Positions 43,516 to 54,803 of a stretch of DNA of 64,000 nt are shown piece after piece. The notes beneath the pieces were generated by a model. The model was not told the DNA's origin and did not search any database. It saw only the letters and a list, made by a program, of their open reading frames with translations. Position numbers and translations under genes: made by a program. Each line of letters begins with the position of its first letter. Within the stretch, counting starts at the first letter, position 1. Source of the stretch: Astrothelium macrocarpum (lineage: Eukaryota; Ascomycota; Dothideomycetes; Trypetheliales; Trypetheliaceae); contig JAGEMR010000031.1 in the NCBI GenBank assembly GCA_021030915.1, forward strand, positions 222,681-286,680, read 5' to 3'.

Positions 43516-45588
43516 CTATAGTTTCGCGCTCCCGCCCTGCAGACTTTCCCAATGCTTTCTTTCGAATGGCACATAAGCCATCCCTTTCGGAGGACACCAT
43601 AATACCGTATCGTTGGGTCCTGCCACGCCCTTCTCAATCGCGTCTGGATCAATGCCTTCCTTTCTCAACGGCACTTTGTTCTGCTTGTTGTTGTGGATTG
43701 GAGTCATTTCCTCCACGATGCGAAGGAATACTGGGACAGCATAGCGCGGAAGACTAGCCTGTGTATGTTTCAGTAGATCTGCGAAATTGAAACCGTGTCG
43801 TGCTTGCGGGTCGATGTAAATGGCCGCGCAGCCTGCGCGACCATCATGGCCGGGCACAAGAACTCCGTATACGTTCGCTTCGACGACACCAGGGTAGCGT
43901 CCCATAACTTCGGCCACTTCAGCGGTCGATACATTCTCGCTTTTCCACCGATAAGTATCTCCTAACCGGTCTAGAAAATACCATCTGCCTTCGTTATCTC
44001 GTCTCAGAGCATCCCCACTGCGGTAGTACAGGTCGCCTTCGCGAAAGACATTTCGGGCATACTTCTTGGCAGTTGCCTCGGGATTGTTGTGGTAACCAGG
44101 GAAAAGGGTGTCTTCCTCAGGAACGGCGACCAGCATCTCGCCCCCTTCTTCAAGCTTATTGCGTTTCACCCAGCCTGTCTTTGGATCTCGAAGAAGGTCA
44201 CCAGTCTCGTAGTCTGGTTCAACAGCAATGTAGGCATCACGAGTTAGATAGCGGAGGATTGCTCCATGATGACCTACGGTAGTTGCATTAAAATCGCCTA
44301 TACCGCAGACTTAGCACAGTGTTTTGAGTAGCTCACAACGCAGGAGAATAACAGACCTCTGGAGGCTACGGAGAGCGCAAGAGCCCCTTCAGTACTGTTG
44401 AAAAATTCCAGAATCGTTTGAATACCAAATCGGTCTCGAAACTTTTTCCATACGTCCGGTCTCAGCCCATTTCCAAAAATGAGCTTGATCTTGTGGTCCT
44501 TATCCCTAGGACTAGGGGGCTGAGCGAGTAGATACCTCGCCGTTTCACCGACGTAGACAAAAGCACTGGCTTCACTATCCCTCACGTCATCCCAAAACTT
44601 GGTCCCGGAAAATTTTTTTCCAACTGCGACACCTAAGCCCGTACAAAGTGCGGTGACAGCTGTGCAGCACCCTGTGCCGTGGTAGAGGGGCATGCAATCA
44701 TACCAAGTATCTCCGTTTGGACCGGGACGTAGACCCTGAGAAGTGTACATTGCTCCGCCAAAGTGCCATGCCCTTGCTGTTGGGAATGGACACGCTTTTG
44801 GCATTCCCGTCGTGCCGCTTGTGTAGAGCAAGAAGATTGGAAATCTTCCATCCAAGGGCTCTCTTAACGTGTCCGGGGGGCGCTCGGCGGGAAGCCGACC
44901 AATCTCTGCTTTTGTCGCTGCGTCAAGAACAACAATCTTCATGCCTAGCTCTTGCTCAATCCTGCCCCTTTCTTCTTCGACCCGCGCTCTGCAGATTTCG
45001 TCCTCATCCACGAGCAAGACTTTTGCTTCGGCAACCCGTAGACAATGTATCAACGCATCTCCGCTTAAATTGTAGTTGATCATGGCAGGCGCGGAGCCTA
45101 CTCCCCAACTTCCAACTAATGTTATCAAGTATTCAGGCGAATTTTGCAGGTAAAAAGCACATAGATCTCGGGGTTGGATGCCCAAGGACCGCAGAAAAGT
45201 ACCATATCGACAGGCTTGGTCGTACGTTTCGCGCCATGTATACGTTCCCGTCCGCGACCACAGACAGCGTTCCTGACCAAGGCGCAAGGCTTGTTCTTCG
45301 AAGAAATACCAGAGAGAGGCCCGTTTGTTCTTCTCTGAAAAATGGAACGGGTGAGCTGGAAAATGTCTGTGGGCAATAAGAGTAGAAGTACCTGCTTCGG
45401 CGGCGCCCTTCTCTGCCCATCTGAGCAGGCTCAAAGTTTTAAGATCTTGACGAATGTGCCATTTTGCATCAATGTATGCTGCCGCTGCTGTTGCACCAGC
45501 TACGACTGCACCAGCAGTAGCTATAAGCACGTTAAAGGATAAGTACTTGGAACTGATTAGCTGGTATGCAGCACGTACCCAGTGCCAT
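43516..45588 (-). CDS. FAT1-like very-long-chain acyl-CoA synthetase with PTS1
   Basis: Exons 45588-45579, 45520-44357 and 44297-43516 give 651 residues. The first exon is only 10 bases (ATG GCA CTG G); the 58-base intron then leads into an Ala-rich membrane segment (MALATAGAVVAGATAAAAYI). Without it no ATG is available, because the long frame starts at GTG. The AMP-binding motif is LYTSGTTGMPKA. The FATP/VLACS motif near the end is YRSGDALRRD followed by LDRLGDTYRWKSENVSTAEV. The extreme C-terminus is GGSAKL, a plausible type 1 peroxisomal targeting signal. It would activate very-long-chain or branched fatty acids with CoA for peroxisomal beta-oxidation. Odd-chain or branched substrates would yield propionyl-CoA, which the methylcitrate pair next door consumes. 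Confidence 0.87.
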
Positions 45589-46869
45589 CCGTATAGAGAA
45601 GGCGAAGTAAGTCGCGGAAAAGAAGGGAAGTTTCGAAGAGGCTTTGGAAAGAAAGTATACGATCAACCGCTAAACGTCGAAGAGGATCATGGGCAAGGCA
45701 GTACAGACAAAGAGAATTGAAAGTGCTGCCTGTATTCAACACCACAGCACACGTTCCAAGCTAGGGCATAGCAAGGCAATTTTCTGGAGGCTCGTCGGTT
45801 ACTCCGATATCATCACCCTCGGCAAGAAAAACATGCCGCATGGCCTGATTGGCTCACCGGCCGAGACAACGAACTTCTACGGTGCATCGTCGGCTTTAAG
45901 AAATCAAGCGAGAGCTGCGCGTAGGCAGTCGAGCGAGCACGCCAGCCCCGCAACGGCAGGGGGCTGAAGCATCCGTTCGTTCTGTGGGGTCAAGGCCACC
46001 CTCTCTCGGCCGTAGAGTGGGATGCGGCATTTGGAGAAAGTCGCGGCCATTATGGTTTGGAAGCGCGAGAAGGATAGGGAGAATGAAGTTGAGCAGGAGA
46101 AGTTTCAACGGCCTGGATGACGCTGTTCCTTTGGCTCACTGTGGACCAAGCTTTGCTGTGCCACAACATGCCACGCATTGAACATACATCTTGAAGTTGA
46201 AGAACCATCGCGCCAGTTGTTATACTGCTTCAACGAAGATGCGAAGACTGTCAACTGATTTGCTAAGCTCCTATTCAAGAGGTCGTATGCATTCAAGCGT
46301 TTCCAGTGCAGCATTAGCTGATTGCGGTTGTCGTGGCTTCCGCCGTTCCCGACCATCGAACGACTCGACCAATCCCATCCAATTCCAAGCGAGCTACAAG
46401 ATCCAAACCTACCTTCTGGCTGGTACAGCTGGGGACAAGACAGTAAACTTCTAGGATGCATCTCTTGCAGCTTGCAGATGCAGACTCAACTACTGAACGA
46501 CCACGCGAAGACCAAGTACGTCATATCGTATCACGTATACCTTACTTACATTGCGTATAGCTGCCTGCATTGCATAACCAGCCCGTATACTGAGATATCT
46601 GCAATGGGGCTTGCCCTCAATTTTCCAACAGCCCAGCTGAGATCGACCCATGCATCTTCTCAAGAGATGCTGGGTGCTTGTGATCATAGCTGGATAGTCA
46701 AAAGATATCCACCCTATCTTCGTTCGATGCGAAATATGTTGTTTGTTTCTACCAATTGAAGCCCAATCTTCCATTGACGTTCAATTTTTGGCAATAGTCA
46801 AGCCGGTCAGAATCCTAGATGGACAAGTATCAGCTGAAGATCCTTGAGAGACGATGAAAGCATTACGCT
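45589..46869. other. Intergenic, no supported gene
   Basis: It holds the acyl-CoA synthetase promoter and the 3' flank of the methylisocitrate lyase gene. Frames of up to 145 codons (46322-46759) show no domain that I can recognise, and none has convincing splice context. Confidence 0.55.
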
Positions 46870-48935
46870 TCAGGGATGAACGATGAACGTACCCGCCTCA
46901 GTGTTCCCTTCGCCCATGCCCCTGGTTCCACTACTTCCACTTTGAACTGCTCCTACCATCCCATCTACATAATTTGCTCCACTCCACTTCTGATGCGTCA
47001 AGACATCGCATCCTAGCTCCTTTTCTCTCTTCTGGACGAAGTTCACATAAGCCAGCATTCCATCTTCTTTGAAGCCTTTGGAAAGCTCATTAGTAATAGT
47101 AGCTGTGGAATGTAGTCCCGCAAGAGAAATGAGCTGAAGGACAAAACCTTCCCGTCCAAGATCCCAGATAAAATTTTTCAGCGCAGCGTCGGTGAAACCG
47201 TGCCCTGCCCAATTGAAACTGGGTGAGAGGTTGTAAACTAAGCTTTTACCTCCTTTGCCGCCAAGTCCCATTCCTTGGGTAGCAGCCTTGATTTCTCGGG
47301 CAAAGCTGGCTGCTTTTTCCACACTCGGGTCGGCTGTTTCAAGCCAGAGCAGATCAGCGTACGGAGCAAACTCAATAGCACGTTTTGTTGCTGCAGGAAG
47401 ACCCGCACGATAGTGGTAAAAGCCTTCGCGGGTGCGTGGTACATCAATGGAGAAGCTGGGAGCTGTCTTCGAAGGCGAAAGGGAAGCAGCAAGGCGAGAC
47501 CGTTTGATTAAAGATGTATTGGGGTTTTGCTTTATTTCTCTCCGGTACGTTTCAAGCGCGGTGTCAGACACGCCATCCCTCTGTAGATGGTTTATCGCGG
47601 CTAAAGCAGAAATCAGGCGTTGTCAGTAAAGAGATACAAGGTGCTCAGAATGAGATGCTTACCCTCGTCAAAAGTGACAAGTTTGTGTTCTTTTACCCAT
47701 TCTGATTCAGCAGCGTCAATATCTGCACCACTTGCTCCCTTCATCTGCATCTCTTGCAAAACCTCACTCAGTGGCTGTTCTCCTTCTGTTGTAGTTCCAA
47801 GGAGGAACTCATGATCTCTCACATCAACTGCGCTGCTGATCAGCTTGCCACTTTCGCTATCCGTTCGCGCAATCACGAGGTTTTCAGTGCCCATAATGTC
47901 CCACTGAAACCGCGCAGCGACAAGACGATTAATGTGATCAGACATTGGGACGAGGACTTTCCCAGCTAAATGACCACATTTCTTACCACCATGAAGCTGG
48001 TCTTCAAAGTGCACACCCGCGGCTCCGTTTTCTGCAAACAGTTTGGCGAGTTTCATTACGGCAGTGAGACCACCATGACTACTCTGACATTAGAAAAGCG
48101 AGAGCATGAGGATGATGTTGAGCCGAAGAAGGTGGTGAGGCATACCCGGTATCTCCGTCAGCGACGATGGGTCTGAGATAATCTACATATGGAATCCTCG
48201 CTCTTTCCTCCGCTGTCAGCTTTCTTCGAGCATCAAAGTGCTTTCGATCGTGAAGTTGCTGGGCTTTGAAGAGACGCTGGACTTGATTGGGGACAGTGTT
48301 GTACGGGTAGTCGCCAAAATCAGCTGAAACTTCATTAGTTGTAGTCAGAACTGAAGAGCAAGCCCAGCCCGAGACATAGAGAATCTCTTGATTTGGCGCC
48401 TGTTGGGTCATTTGCACGGGGTCGATTGCTCCCACTTTTTATAGATGGTAATCAAATCAGCCATGACCACGGGTAAAAAGGACAGTTGATTAATGGTCAA
48501 CACACTTGTATGTACAGGTTCTCCGTTTGCTGCCCGCTCGCTCAAAAGATTGAAAAGCTTCCGCGCAAGCAATGAACTTGGATACGTTTGTAACAACGTC
48601 CCTCTCTTACTGACCACATCCGCCGCAGAGTATGGTCGCTTAATACCCGCACATCGCTCAGTATTCCACCAATCTTGCACCTGCTCAACCTCAGCATCGA
48701 AAAGAGTGTCTTCAGCCTGGCCGGCCTTTTGTGCTTCAGGTAATAGCTGGAAGGTATCCGAGGGGAACGTCGAGGAGACCAAAGGAGTCACAGGCTTGGA
48801 AGGCGAGTCTGGCATCTTGCGTATAGATGTGGTGAGGTTCCTCGAGTAGGCTGATGTCCCATTGCGACTCGACGTCACGAAAAGGCAGACAGGTCTCTTC
48901 CTGGGGAGCTTTAATCGTGGTGCTCGTTGCAACAT
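46870..48935 (-). CDS. mcl: Mitochondrial 2-methylisocitrate lyase
   Basis: Last step of the methylcitrate cycle: 2-methylisocitrate to pyruvate and succinate, in the mitochondrial matrix. Exons 48935-48506, 48434-48146, 48078-47663 and 47600-46870 give 621 residues. The presequence (MLQRAPRLKLPRKRP, then NLTTSIRK) is basic and hydroxylated. The isocitrate-lyase family signature KKCGH sits at residue 274 (catalytic Cys274) and the downstream core (YNLSPSFNWAGHGFTD) is intact. The presequence and the divergent partner, methylcitrate synthase, favour methylisocitrate lyase over glyoxylate-cycle isocitrate lyase. The acceptor of exon 2 is AAG rather than the usual CAG/TAG, but the join is phase-correct and restores VHTMGAIDPVQ. 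No peroxisomal tail is present (ends FIVHP). Confidence 0.88.
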
Positions 48936-49314
48936 GTTTTTATTGCCGCCTTCTGCAACGCTCTGGACTAATTATACGTAAGAATCTTGAGGCTAAGCTT
49001 GTCTATAGATTTTTAGAACATCGTTCAAAATGCAGCGGATAAAGTTTATTGCGAGATTGTCAGCATTTGGGCCCAAGCTGACAATGAAGTAGATTATACT
49101 CGGTCCATGTGGACTGGGTAAAGTAAGGTATAGAATCCCGAGCCATGACGCCACATGGCGGGTATCCTCGGTTCGCCAAATTTCCAGCTCCTCCCCGCAA
49201 GCTAGATGACATGACAGCTCCGAGCTTCGCAATGTCGAGCTTTCCGCCCAAGCTTACATCTTCACATTCATTTCTGTACAGCTCCCACAAAAAACTGGGC
49301 ATCTGTAGAGTGCT
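48936..49314. promoter_or_regulatory. Shared divergent promoter of methylcitrate-cycle genes
   Basis: A 379-base region between the start codons of 2-methylisocitrate lyase (minus) and 2-methylcitrate synthase (plus). It is the only possible core promoter for both, which suits joint induction by propionate or odd-chain substrates. I could not assign named regulator sites with confidence. Confidence 0.65.
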
Positions 49315-50941
49315 ATGGCGTTCAGCTCGCGCTCAACATCTCAGACTCTAAGAGTTCTTAAAGTGGGCCAGTTACTTTCATATCTTGAGGAACAAATGAA
49401 CGAAGGCTAATGGACAACAGTCTCTTCCCTTACGAGCTGCATCTGGTAGACAGTATGCCACAACAGCAGAGCCTGATCTCAAAGAAGCCCTCTCACGCGT
49501 GATACCTGCAAAGCGAGAACTCCTGAAAAAGGTCAGAGCACATGCGGATAAGAAGCTTGGAGATGTCAAGGTCGAAAACACATTGGGTGGAATGAGGTAG
49601 TCTGCATGTCACGCTCAATTCCATGATCTTGCTGCTAACTCCATCATAGGGGCCTGAAGGCAATGGTGTGGGAAGGTTCTGTACTTGATGCAAACGAGGG
49701 CATTCGTTTTCATGGACGTACGATCAAGGACTGCCAATCACAATTGCCCAAGGGAACATCTGGCACGGAAATGCTACCAGAGGCCATGTTCTGGCTGCTT
49801 CTTACCGGCGAGGTTCCCTCCGTCTCCCAAGTCCGCAAGTTAAGCAAAGAACTTGCGCAAAAGAGTCAGATACCAAAGCACGTTGAATCGATGCTGAACA
49901 ACTTTCCAAAAGACCTCCATCCCATGACCCAGTTCGCTTGTGCTGTGTCCGCTCTCAACTACGAAAGTGTGTTCGCAAAAAGATACGAACAAGGAATGAA
50001 CAAGGCAGACTATTGGGAACCGACGTTTGATGACTGCATCACACTGCTTGCAAAGCTTCCAACGATTGCGGCACGCATATATCAAAACGCGTATCGTGGT
50101 GGTGGCGCGCTCCCTGCCGAAGTGGACGTGGAGCAGGATTGGTCGTACAATTTCGCTGCAATGCTCGGAAAAGGTGGAAAGGAGAATGAGGGGTTCCAAG
50201 ATCTGCTTCGGTTATATCTGGCGCTACATGGCGATCACGAAGGGGGTAATGTCTCGGCGCATACCACACATCTCGTAGGCAGCGCCCTCAGTGACCCGTT
50301 TTTGAGTTATAGTGCAGGTTTGCAAGGTCTTGCAGGACCGTTGCATGGCCTAGCAGCACAAGAGGTACTCAGATGGATCTTGCAAATGCAAGAACATGTC
50401 GGTACGGATTTCAGCGAAAAGGACGTCAAAGAGTATCTCTGGAGTACGCTCAAATCTGGACGAGTGGTCCCGGGTTACGGCCATGCCGTACTAAGAAAAC
50501 CCGATCCGAGATTTGAAGCGCTTATGGATTTCGCCAAGGCGCGTCCCGAAATCGCGAAAGACCCAGTGTTCCAGCTTGTAAAGACGAACTCTGAAGTAGC
50601 TCCTGGTGTCCTCATGGAACATGGCAAGGTAAGTTGCAAGATGTTTCGTTGGCCATATTCCGGCCCCATTGCCAGCGGGGCCTTGGCTTACATATCCCTT
50701 GGCTAACACGCGGCTATAACGGCAGACTAAGAATCCTTTCCCGAACGTTGACTCGTCATCTGGTGTACTGTTCCATCATTTTGGATTCAAAGAGACGCTG
50801 TATTATACAGCTACTTTTGGGGTCAGTCGCGGGCTTGGTCCATTGACGCAACTGATTTGGGATCGCGCGCTTGGGTTGCCCATAGAACGGCCCAAGAGCA
50901 TCAACCTGGAAGGAATCCTTAGGCAAGTTGAAGGGGCTTAG
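49315..50941 (+). CDS. mcsA: Mitochondrial 2-methylcitrate synthase
   Basis: Condenses propionyl-CoA with oxaloacetate to methylcitrate, the entry to the methylcitrate cycle; these enzymes also accept acetyl-CoA. Exons 49315-49362, 49421-49596, 49650-50628 and 50726-50941 give 472 residues. The presequence (MAFSSRSTSQTLRVLK, then SLPLRAASGRQYATTA) spans the first intron. The citrate synthase core follows: EGSVLDANEGIRFHGRTIKD, LHGDHEGGNVSAHTTHLVGS, LAGPLHGLAAQEV and PGYGHAVLRKPDPR, and the second histidine and aspartate regions are intact. The C-terminus ends LEGILRQVEGA. The first donor (GTGGGC) is weak, but the branch site GGCTAATGG and acceptor are good and the joined phase is right. The choice of methylcitrate over citrate synthase rests on sequence character and on the divergent methylisocitrate lyase. 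Confidence 0.88.
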
Positions 50942-51599
50942 ATAGATTAAGCGAAAGTAGACATGTTGCGACGAGAAGGGCGATCTGTCATACAAGGACA
51001 TAAGACATGAGTGCATGAAAGTTGGTGACGCGGCGGATGCCAATGCGTAATAAAGCGCATCTTGGCATCCTCCAGAGCGGAACTTGAGACGGACATGGTG
51101 GACCGAACACCTAGATGCTGGTTTCAGTCTTATCGATATCTGGGTTCTGAAATTAAAGAGAACAGGCAAGGGAAAAGGATCGACAAATGTGGGCGACTTG
51201 AGGTATTCGTGCCGCATCTGGACCAAATTGCGGCTTACGGAGTTACTCCCTAAGCAGCCGTGGCAGCCTATCGGGGGATCCACTGACCAATGTACCACTC
51301 GCGAACGCCACTAAATTTGGCCCGATCTCAAGATAGATGCCAAGAGTCCAACGGTGCCTGTGTGGCCTTTCATCAACCGTGGTGAGCGTGGTGAGCGTGG
51401 TGAGCGATTGAAAGGCCCACGCTGGCCTGTAGGGCTCACCAACAGCCTTTTGTCGCCCTTCCCCTCTGCTCTACCGTGGATGAGGAGACATGCCGTTCTA
51501 GCAGTTCTCTCTTGTGTTTTTCGCGGTGCTTCGTTGTACAGTCGCCTTGCCCGCAACCCACGAGCTTGAGCTTAACATTATACGACCGCGTCTCTCACA
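50942..51599. other. Intergenic with 9-base repeat
   Basis: It lies between the methylcitrate synthase stop and the beta-glucosidase start. It carries a 9-base repeat GTGAGCGTG (about three units) at 51382-51406, about 200 bases upstream of the beta-glucosidase start. No gene is supported. Confidence 0.55.
51382..51406. repeat. 9-base tandem repeat
   Basis: About 2.7 units of GTGAGCGTG in the putative promoter of the beta-glucosidase gene. It is short and could be a polymorphic marker or a cluster of binding sites. Confidence 0.75.
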
Positions 51600-54500
51600 A
51601 TGTCGTTTTTAGGAACACATCGAAGGCAGGGTTCTCGCAATCTACGTCACCAATATGAACATATAGCACGTGCTTCGCCTCCTCCCGGTGCCTCCGCTAC
51701 CCATCCGTCTAATGATACTGTCAATCGGAGTTCGTCCGAAGATGAAGATGACTTCGAGGCCGGTGATTTGGATAAAAAGTTTAAATACACAAGAACAGGA
51801 AAGCTTGCGGCGACGGGGTCGGACTCGGAGATAGCGCCCTTACATGGAGGTCCTTCAATACCAGAAAAAATATTGCTGAATCAACCTTCACCTTCATGGA
51901 GACCATGGCGACCATGGCGGAGTCCCAGTCGTGTCTACCGATACATACTCGTTTTCATTGTATTTACAATTGGTCTACTTTTCTCTGCGGGTGGTTTCTG
52001 GGTGTATCATGACGGTGTGGCTTCTCCCTATGGCGAATCGGAACCCTACTATCCAACGCCCAAAGGAGGGATATACGCAGGATGGGTTGACGCATTCAAG
52101 AAAGCTCAGGTATTGGTGAACCAAATGACACTGCCTGAAAAGGTCAACATCACGACCGGTGTAGGCTGGTCTATGGAAATGTGTGTCGGAAACACTGGAG
52201 CCGTACGGCGTCTCTCGTTCCCCAGCCTATGTCTTCAGGACGGGCCTCTTGGTCTCCGATTTACGGATCATACAACGGCTTGGCCTGCGGGTTTGACTGT
52301 TGGTGCAACTTGGAACAAAGAGTTGATGCGCAAACGTGGACAGACTCAAGCAATAGAGGCCAGATTCAAAGGGATCAACGTTATCCTTGGACCTTCCGTA
52401 GGCCCGCTCGGTCGCATGCCTGCTGGTGGCCGGAATTGGGAGGGATTTTCACCCGATCCTGTTCTTGCAGGTTGGGCAGCAAGCCAGACGATCAGAGGTA
52501 TCCAAAGCGAAGGTGTTATTGCAACTGCCAAACACTTTGTTGGTAATGAACAGGAACATTTTCGACAAGCATGGGAATGGGGAACACCAAACGCAATCTC
52601 GAGCAATATTGATGACCGTACGATGCACGAAGTGTACGCCTGGCCTTTTATGGATGCTGTTGGTGCAGGCGTTGGCAGTGTCATGTGTAGCTACAATCAA
52701 GTCAACAACTCATATGCCTGCCAGAATAGCAAGCTTATCAACGGCATTCTCAAGGACGAGTTTGGCTTCCAAGGCTTTGTGCAGAGCGATTGGCTGGCGC
52801 AGCGAAGCGGAGTTGCAAGCGCGCTTGCTGGTCTAGACATGTCGATGCCAGGTGATGGACTCATGTGGGCGGACGGCAAAAGCTTGTGGGGAAAGGAGCT
52901 GACTAAAGCGGTTTTGAATGGAAGTGTCCCTATTGACAGATTGAACGACATGGTCTCCAGGATTGTTGCAGCATGGTATCACGTTGGACAGGACAACAAG
53001 AACCTCTGGCCACCTCCACCTCCGGAGGGAGACGGTGGTCCGAACTTTTCAAGCTGGACTTTCAACGAGACGGGACTTCTGCATCCGGGTAGTGACGATA
53101 AGACAACTGGGATCGTAAATCAGTTCCTCGATGTTGGAAGCATTGGGGGCAACGGGTCCGAATCGCACCAATTGCTTGCTCGCACCATTGCCAGGGAAGG
53201 GACTGTCGTGGTTGAAAACGTTAATGACATTCTTCCACTTTCCCATGATGGGGGTTCAGCTAAGCATCCGTTCGCTGTCGCAGGGAGAAAGTTCCACGTT
53301 GGAATCTTTGGCGAAGACGCTGCAAACAATCCAGATGGGCCGAATGCCTGCGAAGACCGTGGATGTAATGTCGGTACTCTGGGTCAGGGTTGGGGTTCTG
53401 GGACTGCAGAGTATCCGTACCTCATCTCACCTGTCGATGCGCTCCGTCAAGCTTTTAACAACGAAAGCGTGCAAGTCGCGGAATTCTTGACGAACGAGCT
53501 CCCTGCGCCAAACGCTATCGCAAAGCAAGATCTTTGTCTCGTGTTCGCCAACTCGGACGGAGGAGAGGGCTATATCGCAAGTGACCACATCAAGGGAGAT
53601 CGTAACAATCTTAGACTCCAAAAGGGTGGTGATCGATTGATCAAGCATGTTGCTGATCACTGTGGTCGAGGTGATGCAGGTGTTGTTGTCATTATCCACG
53701 CTGTTGGACCTGTCCTTGTTGAGTCTTGGATCGAGCACGATGCTATCAAGGCGGTAATCTTCGCTCATCTCCCCAGTCAAGAATCTGGCAGCTCTATCGC
53801 CGATATCCTCTTCGGAGATGCTAACCCGTCCGGCCGTCTCCCGTATACTGTGGGCAAGTCTCTGGATGACTATGGACCAGGCGCCAAGATTTTCTATAAA
53901 TCGAATGGGTTGACACCGCAGCAAAATTTTACCGAAGGTCTCTATATCGACTATCGCTACTTCGACAAGAATGATATCACGCCACGTTATGAGTTTGGAT
54001 ATGGATTGAGTTACACCGATTTCGAACTTTCCGGCTTGAGGGTTGAACACGTAGCTGGGAACAACGATTCATTTCCTGTTGGCCAACCTCACGGAGCTCC
54101 GCCTCCCATGTATTCAGCACAGCTACCAAATCCACAGGAGGCTCTCATACCCGCCAACTTTACGAAGATCAATAAATATATCTATCCATGGTTGGATTCG
54201 CTCTCTGAAATCACAAAAGGTCATTATCATTATCCCCGTGGTTATACGTGGAATCACCCACGGCCTGCTGCGGGCGGTGGCCAAGGCGGACATCCGGATC
54301 TCTGGACTCGTACTATGAATATACAGGTTGATGTCGCAAACGTAGGCGACATGGATGGCGCTGCTGTGGTTCAGCTTTACGTCGGATTTCCTCAAGACGC
54401 GTTCGACTATTTTTGGAACTTGACCCATTTTGCAAACTGCACAATCAACATGACGAATGATCCTTCTACGGCAAATGAAACAAACCCTCTTAATTCGTTT

Positions 54501-54803
54501 CTGGATATGGAAGGGCGGAACATCACGTCTTGCACCAACGAAACGATGTGGAAGTACAACCCGAGAGTGGACTTCCCTCTCCGCGTCCTGAGGGGTTTTG
54601 AGAGGATCGAGGTGGCTGCTGGAAACACGTCCACGGCTAACTTTGATCTGACTCGAAGAGATTTGAGTTACTGGGATGTTGGGGCGCAGAATTGGAGAAT
54701 GCCGGAAGGAGAGTTCGACTTTTGGCTTGGATTTAGCAGCAGGGATCTACCAGTACAGGCAAAGGCAAGGGTACTTAATGCACCGAATGGTTTGATTACA
54801 TGA
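51600..54803 (+). CDS. Membrane-anchored GH3 beta-glucosidase (bglE/bglF type)
   Basis: Single-exon, 1067 residues. It is a type II membrane protein: about 112 cytosolic residues, acidic and Ser-rich, ending in a repeated Trp-Arg-Pro run (WRPWRPWRSPSR), then a membrane helix at about 113-135 (YILVFIVFTIGLLFSAGG). The rest is the glycoside hydrolase family 3 catalytic region facing the wall or secretory lumen. The nucleophile is Asp397 in VQSDWLAQ, and substrate-pocket motifs include QDGPLGLRF and AKHFVGNEQE. The GH3 C-terminal and fibronectin-III-like parts follow, including NPSGRLPYTV and a late VANVGDMDGAAVVQLYV. Many N-glycosylation sites are visible. It likely hydrolyses cellobiose and short beta-glucans at the cell surface or within the Golgi. 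Confidence 0.92.
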   Translation: MSFLGTHRRQGSRNLRHQYEHIARASPPPGASATHPSNDTVNRSSSEDEDDFEAGDLDKKFKYTRTGKLAATGSDSEIAPLHGGPSIPEKILLNQPSPSWRPWRPWRSPSRVYRYILVFIVFTIGLLFSAGGFWVYHDGVASPYGESEPYYPTPKGGIYAGWVDAFKKAQVLVNQMTLPEKVNITTGVGWSMEMCVGNTGAVRRLSFPSLCLQDGPLGLRFTDHTTAWPAGLTVGATWNKELMRKRGQTQAIEARFKGINVILGPSVGPLGRMPAGGRNWEGFSPDPVLAGWAASQTIRGIQSEGVIATAKHFVGNEQEHFRQAWEWGTPNAISSNIDDRTMHEVYAWPFMDAVGAGVGSVMCSYNQVNNSYACQNSKLINGILKDEFGFQGFVQSDWLAQRSGVASALAGLDMSMPGDGLMWADGKSLWGKELTKAVLNGSVPIDRLNDMVSRIVAAWYHVGQDNKNLWPPPPPEGDGGPNFSSWTFNETGLLHPGSDDKTTGIVNQFLDVGSIGGNGSESHQLLARTIAREGTVVVENVNDILPLSHDGGSAKHPFAVAGRKFHVGIFGEDAANNPDGPNACEDRGCNVGTLGQGWGSGTAEYPYLISPVDALRQAFNNESVQVAEFLTNELPAPNAIAKQDLCLVFANSDGGEGYIASDHIKGDRNNLRLQKGGDRLIKHVADHCGRGDAGVVVIIHAVGPVLVESWIEHDAIKAVIFAHLPSQESGSSIADILFGDANPSGRLPYTVGKSLDDYGPGAKIFYKSNGLTPQQNFTEGLYIDYRYFDKNDITPRYEFGYGLSYTDFELSGLRVEHVAGNNDSFPVGQPHGAPPPMYSAQLPNPQEALIPANFTKINKYIYPWLDSLSEITKGHYHYPRGYTWNHPRPAAGGGQGGHPDLWTRTMNIQVDVANVGDMDGAAVVQLYVGFPQDAFDYFWNLTHFANCTINMTNDPSTANETNPLNSFLDMEGRNITSCTNETMWKYNPRVDFPLRVLRGFERIEVAAGNTSTANFDLTRRDLSYWDVGAQNWRMPEGEFDFWLGFSSRDLPVQAKARVLNAPNGLIT

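Noticed and set aside
46322..46759. 145-codon frame between the acyl-CoA synthetase and methylisocitrate lyase
   Set aside because: Amino acid composition looks random and no domain or splice context supports it.
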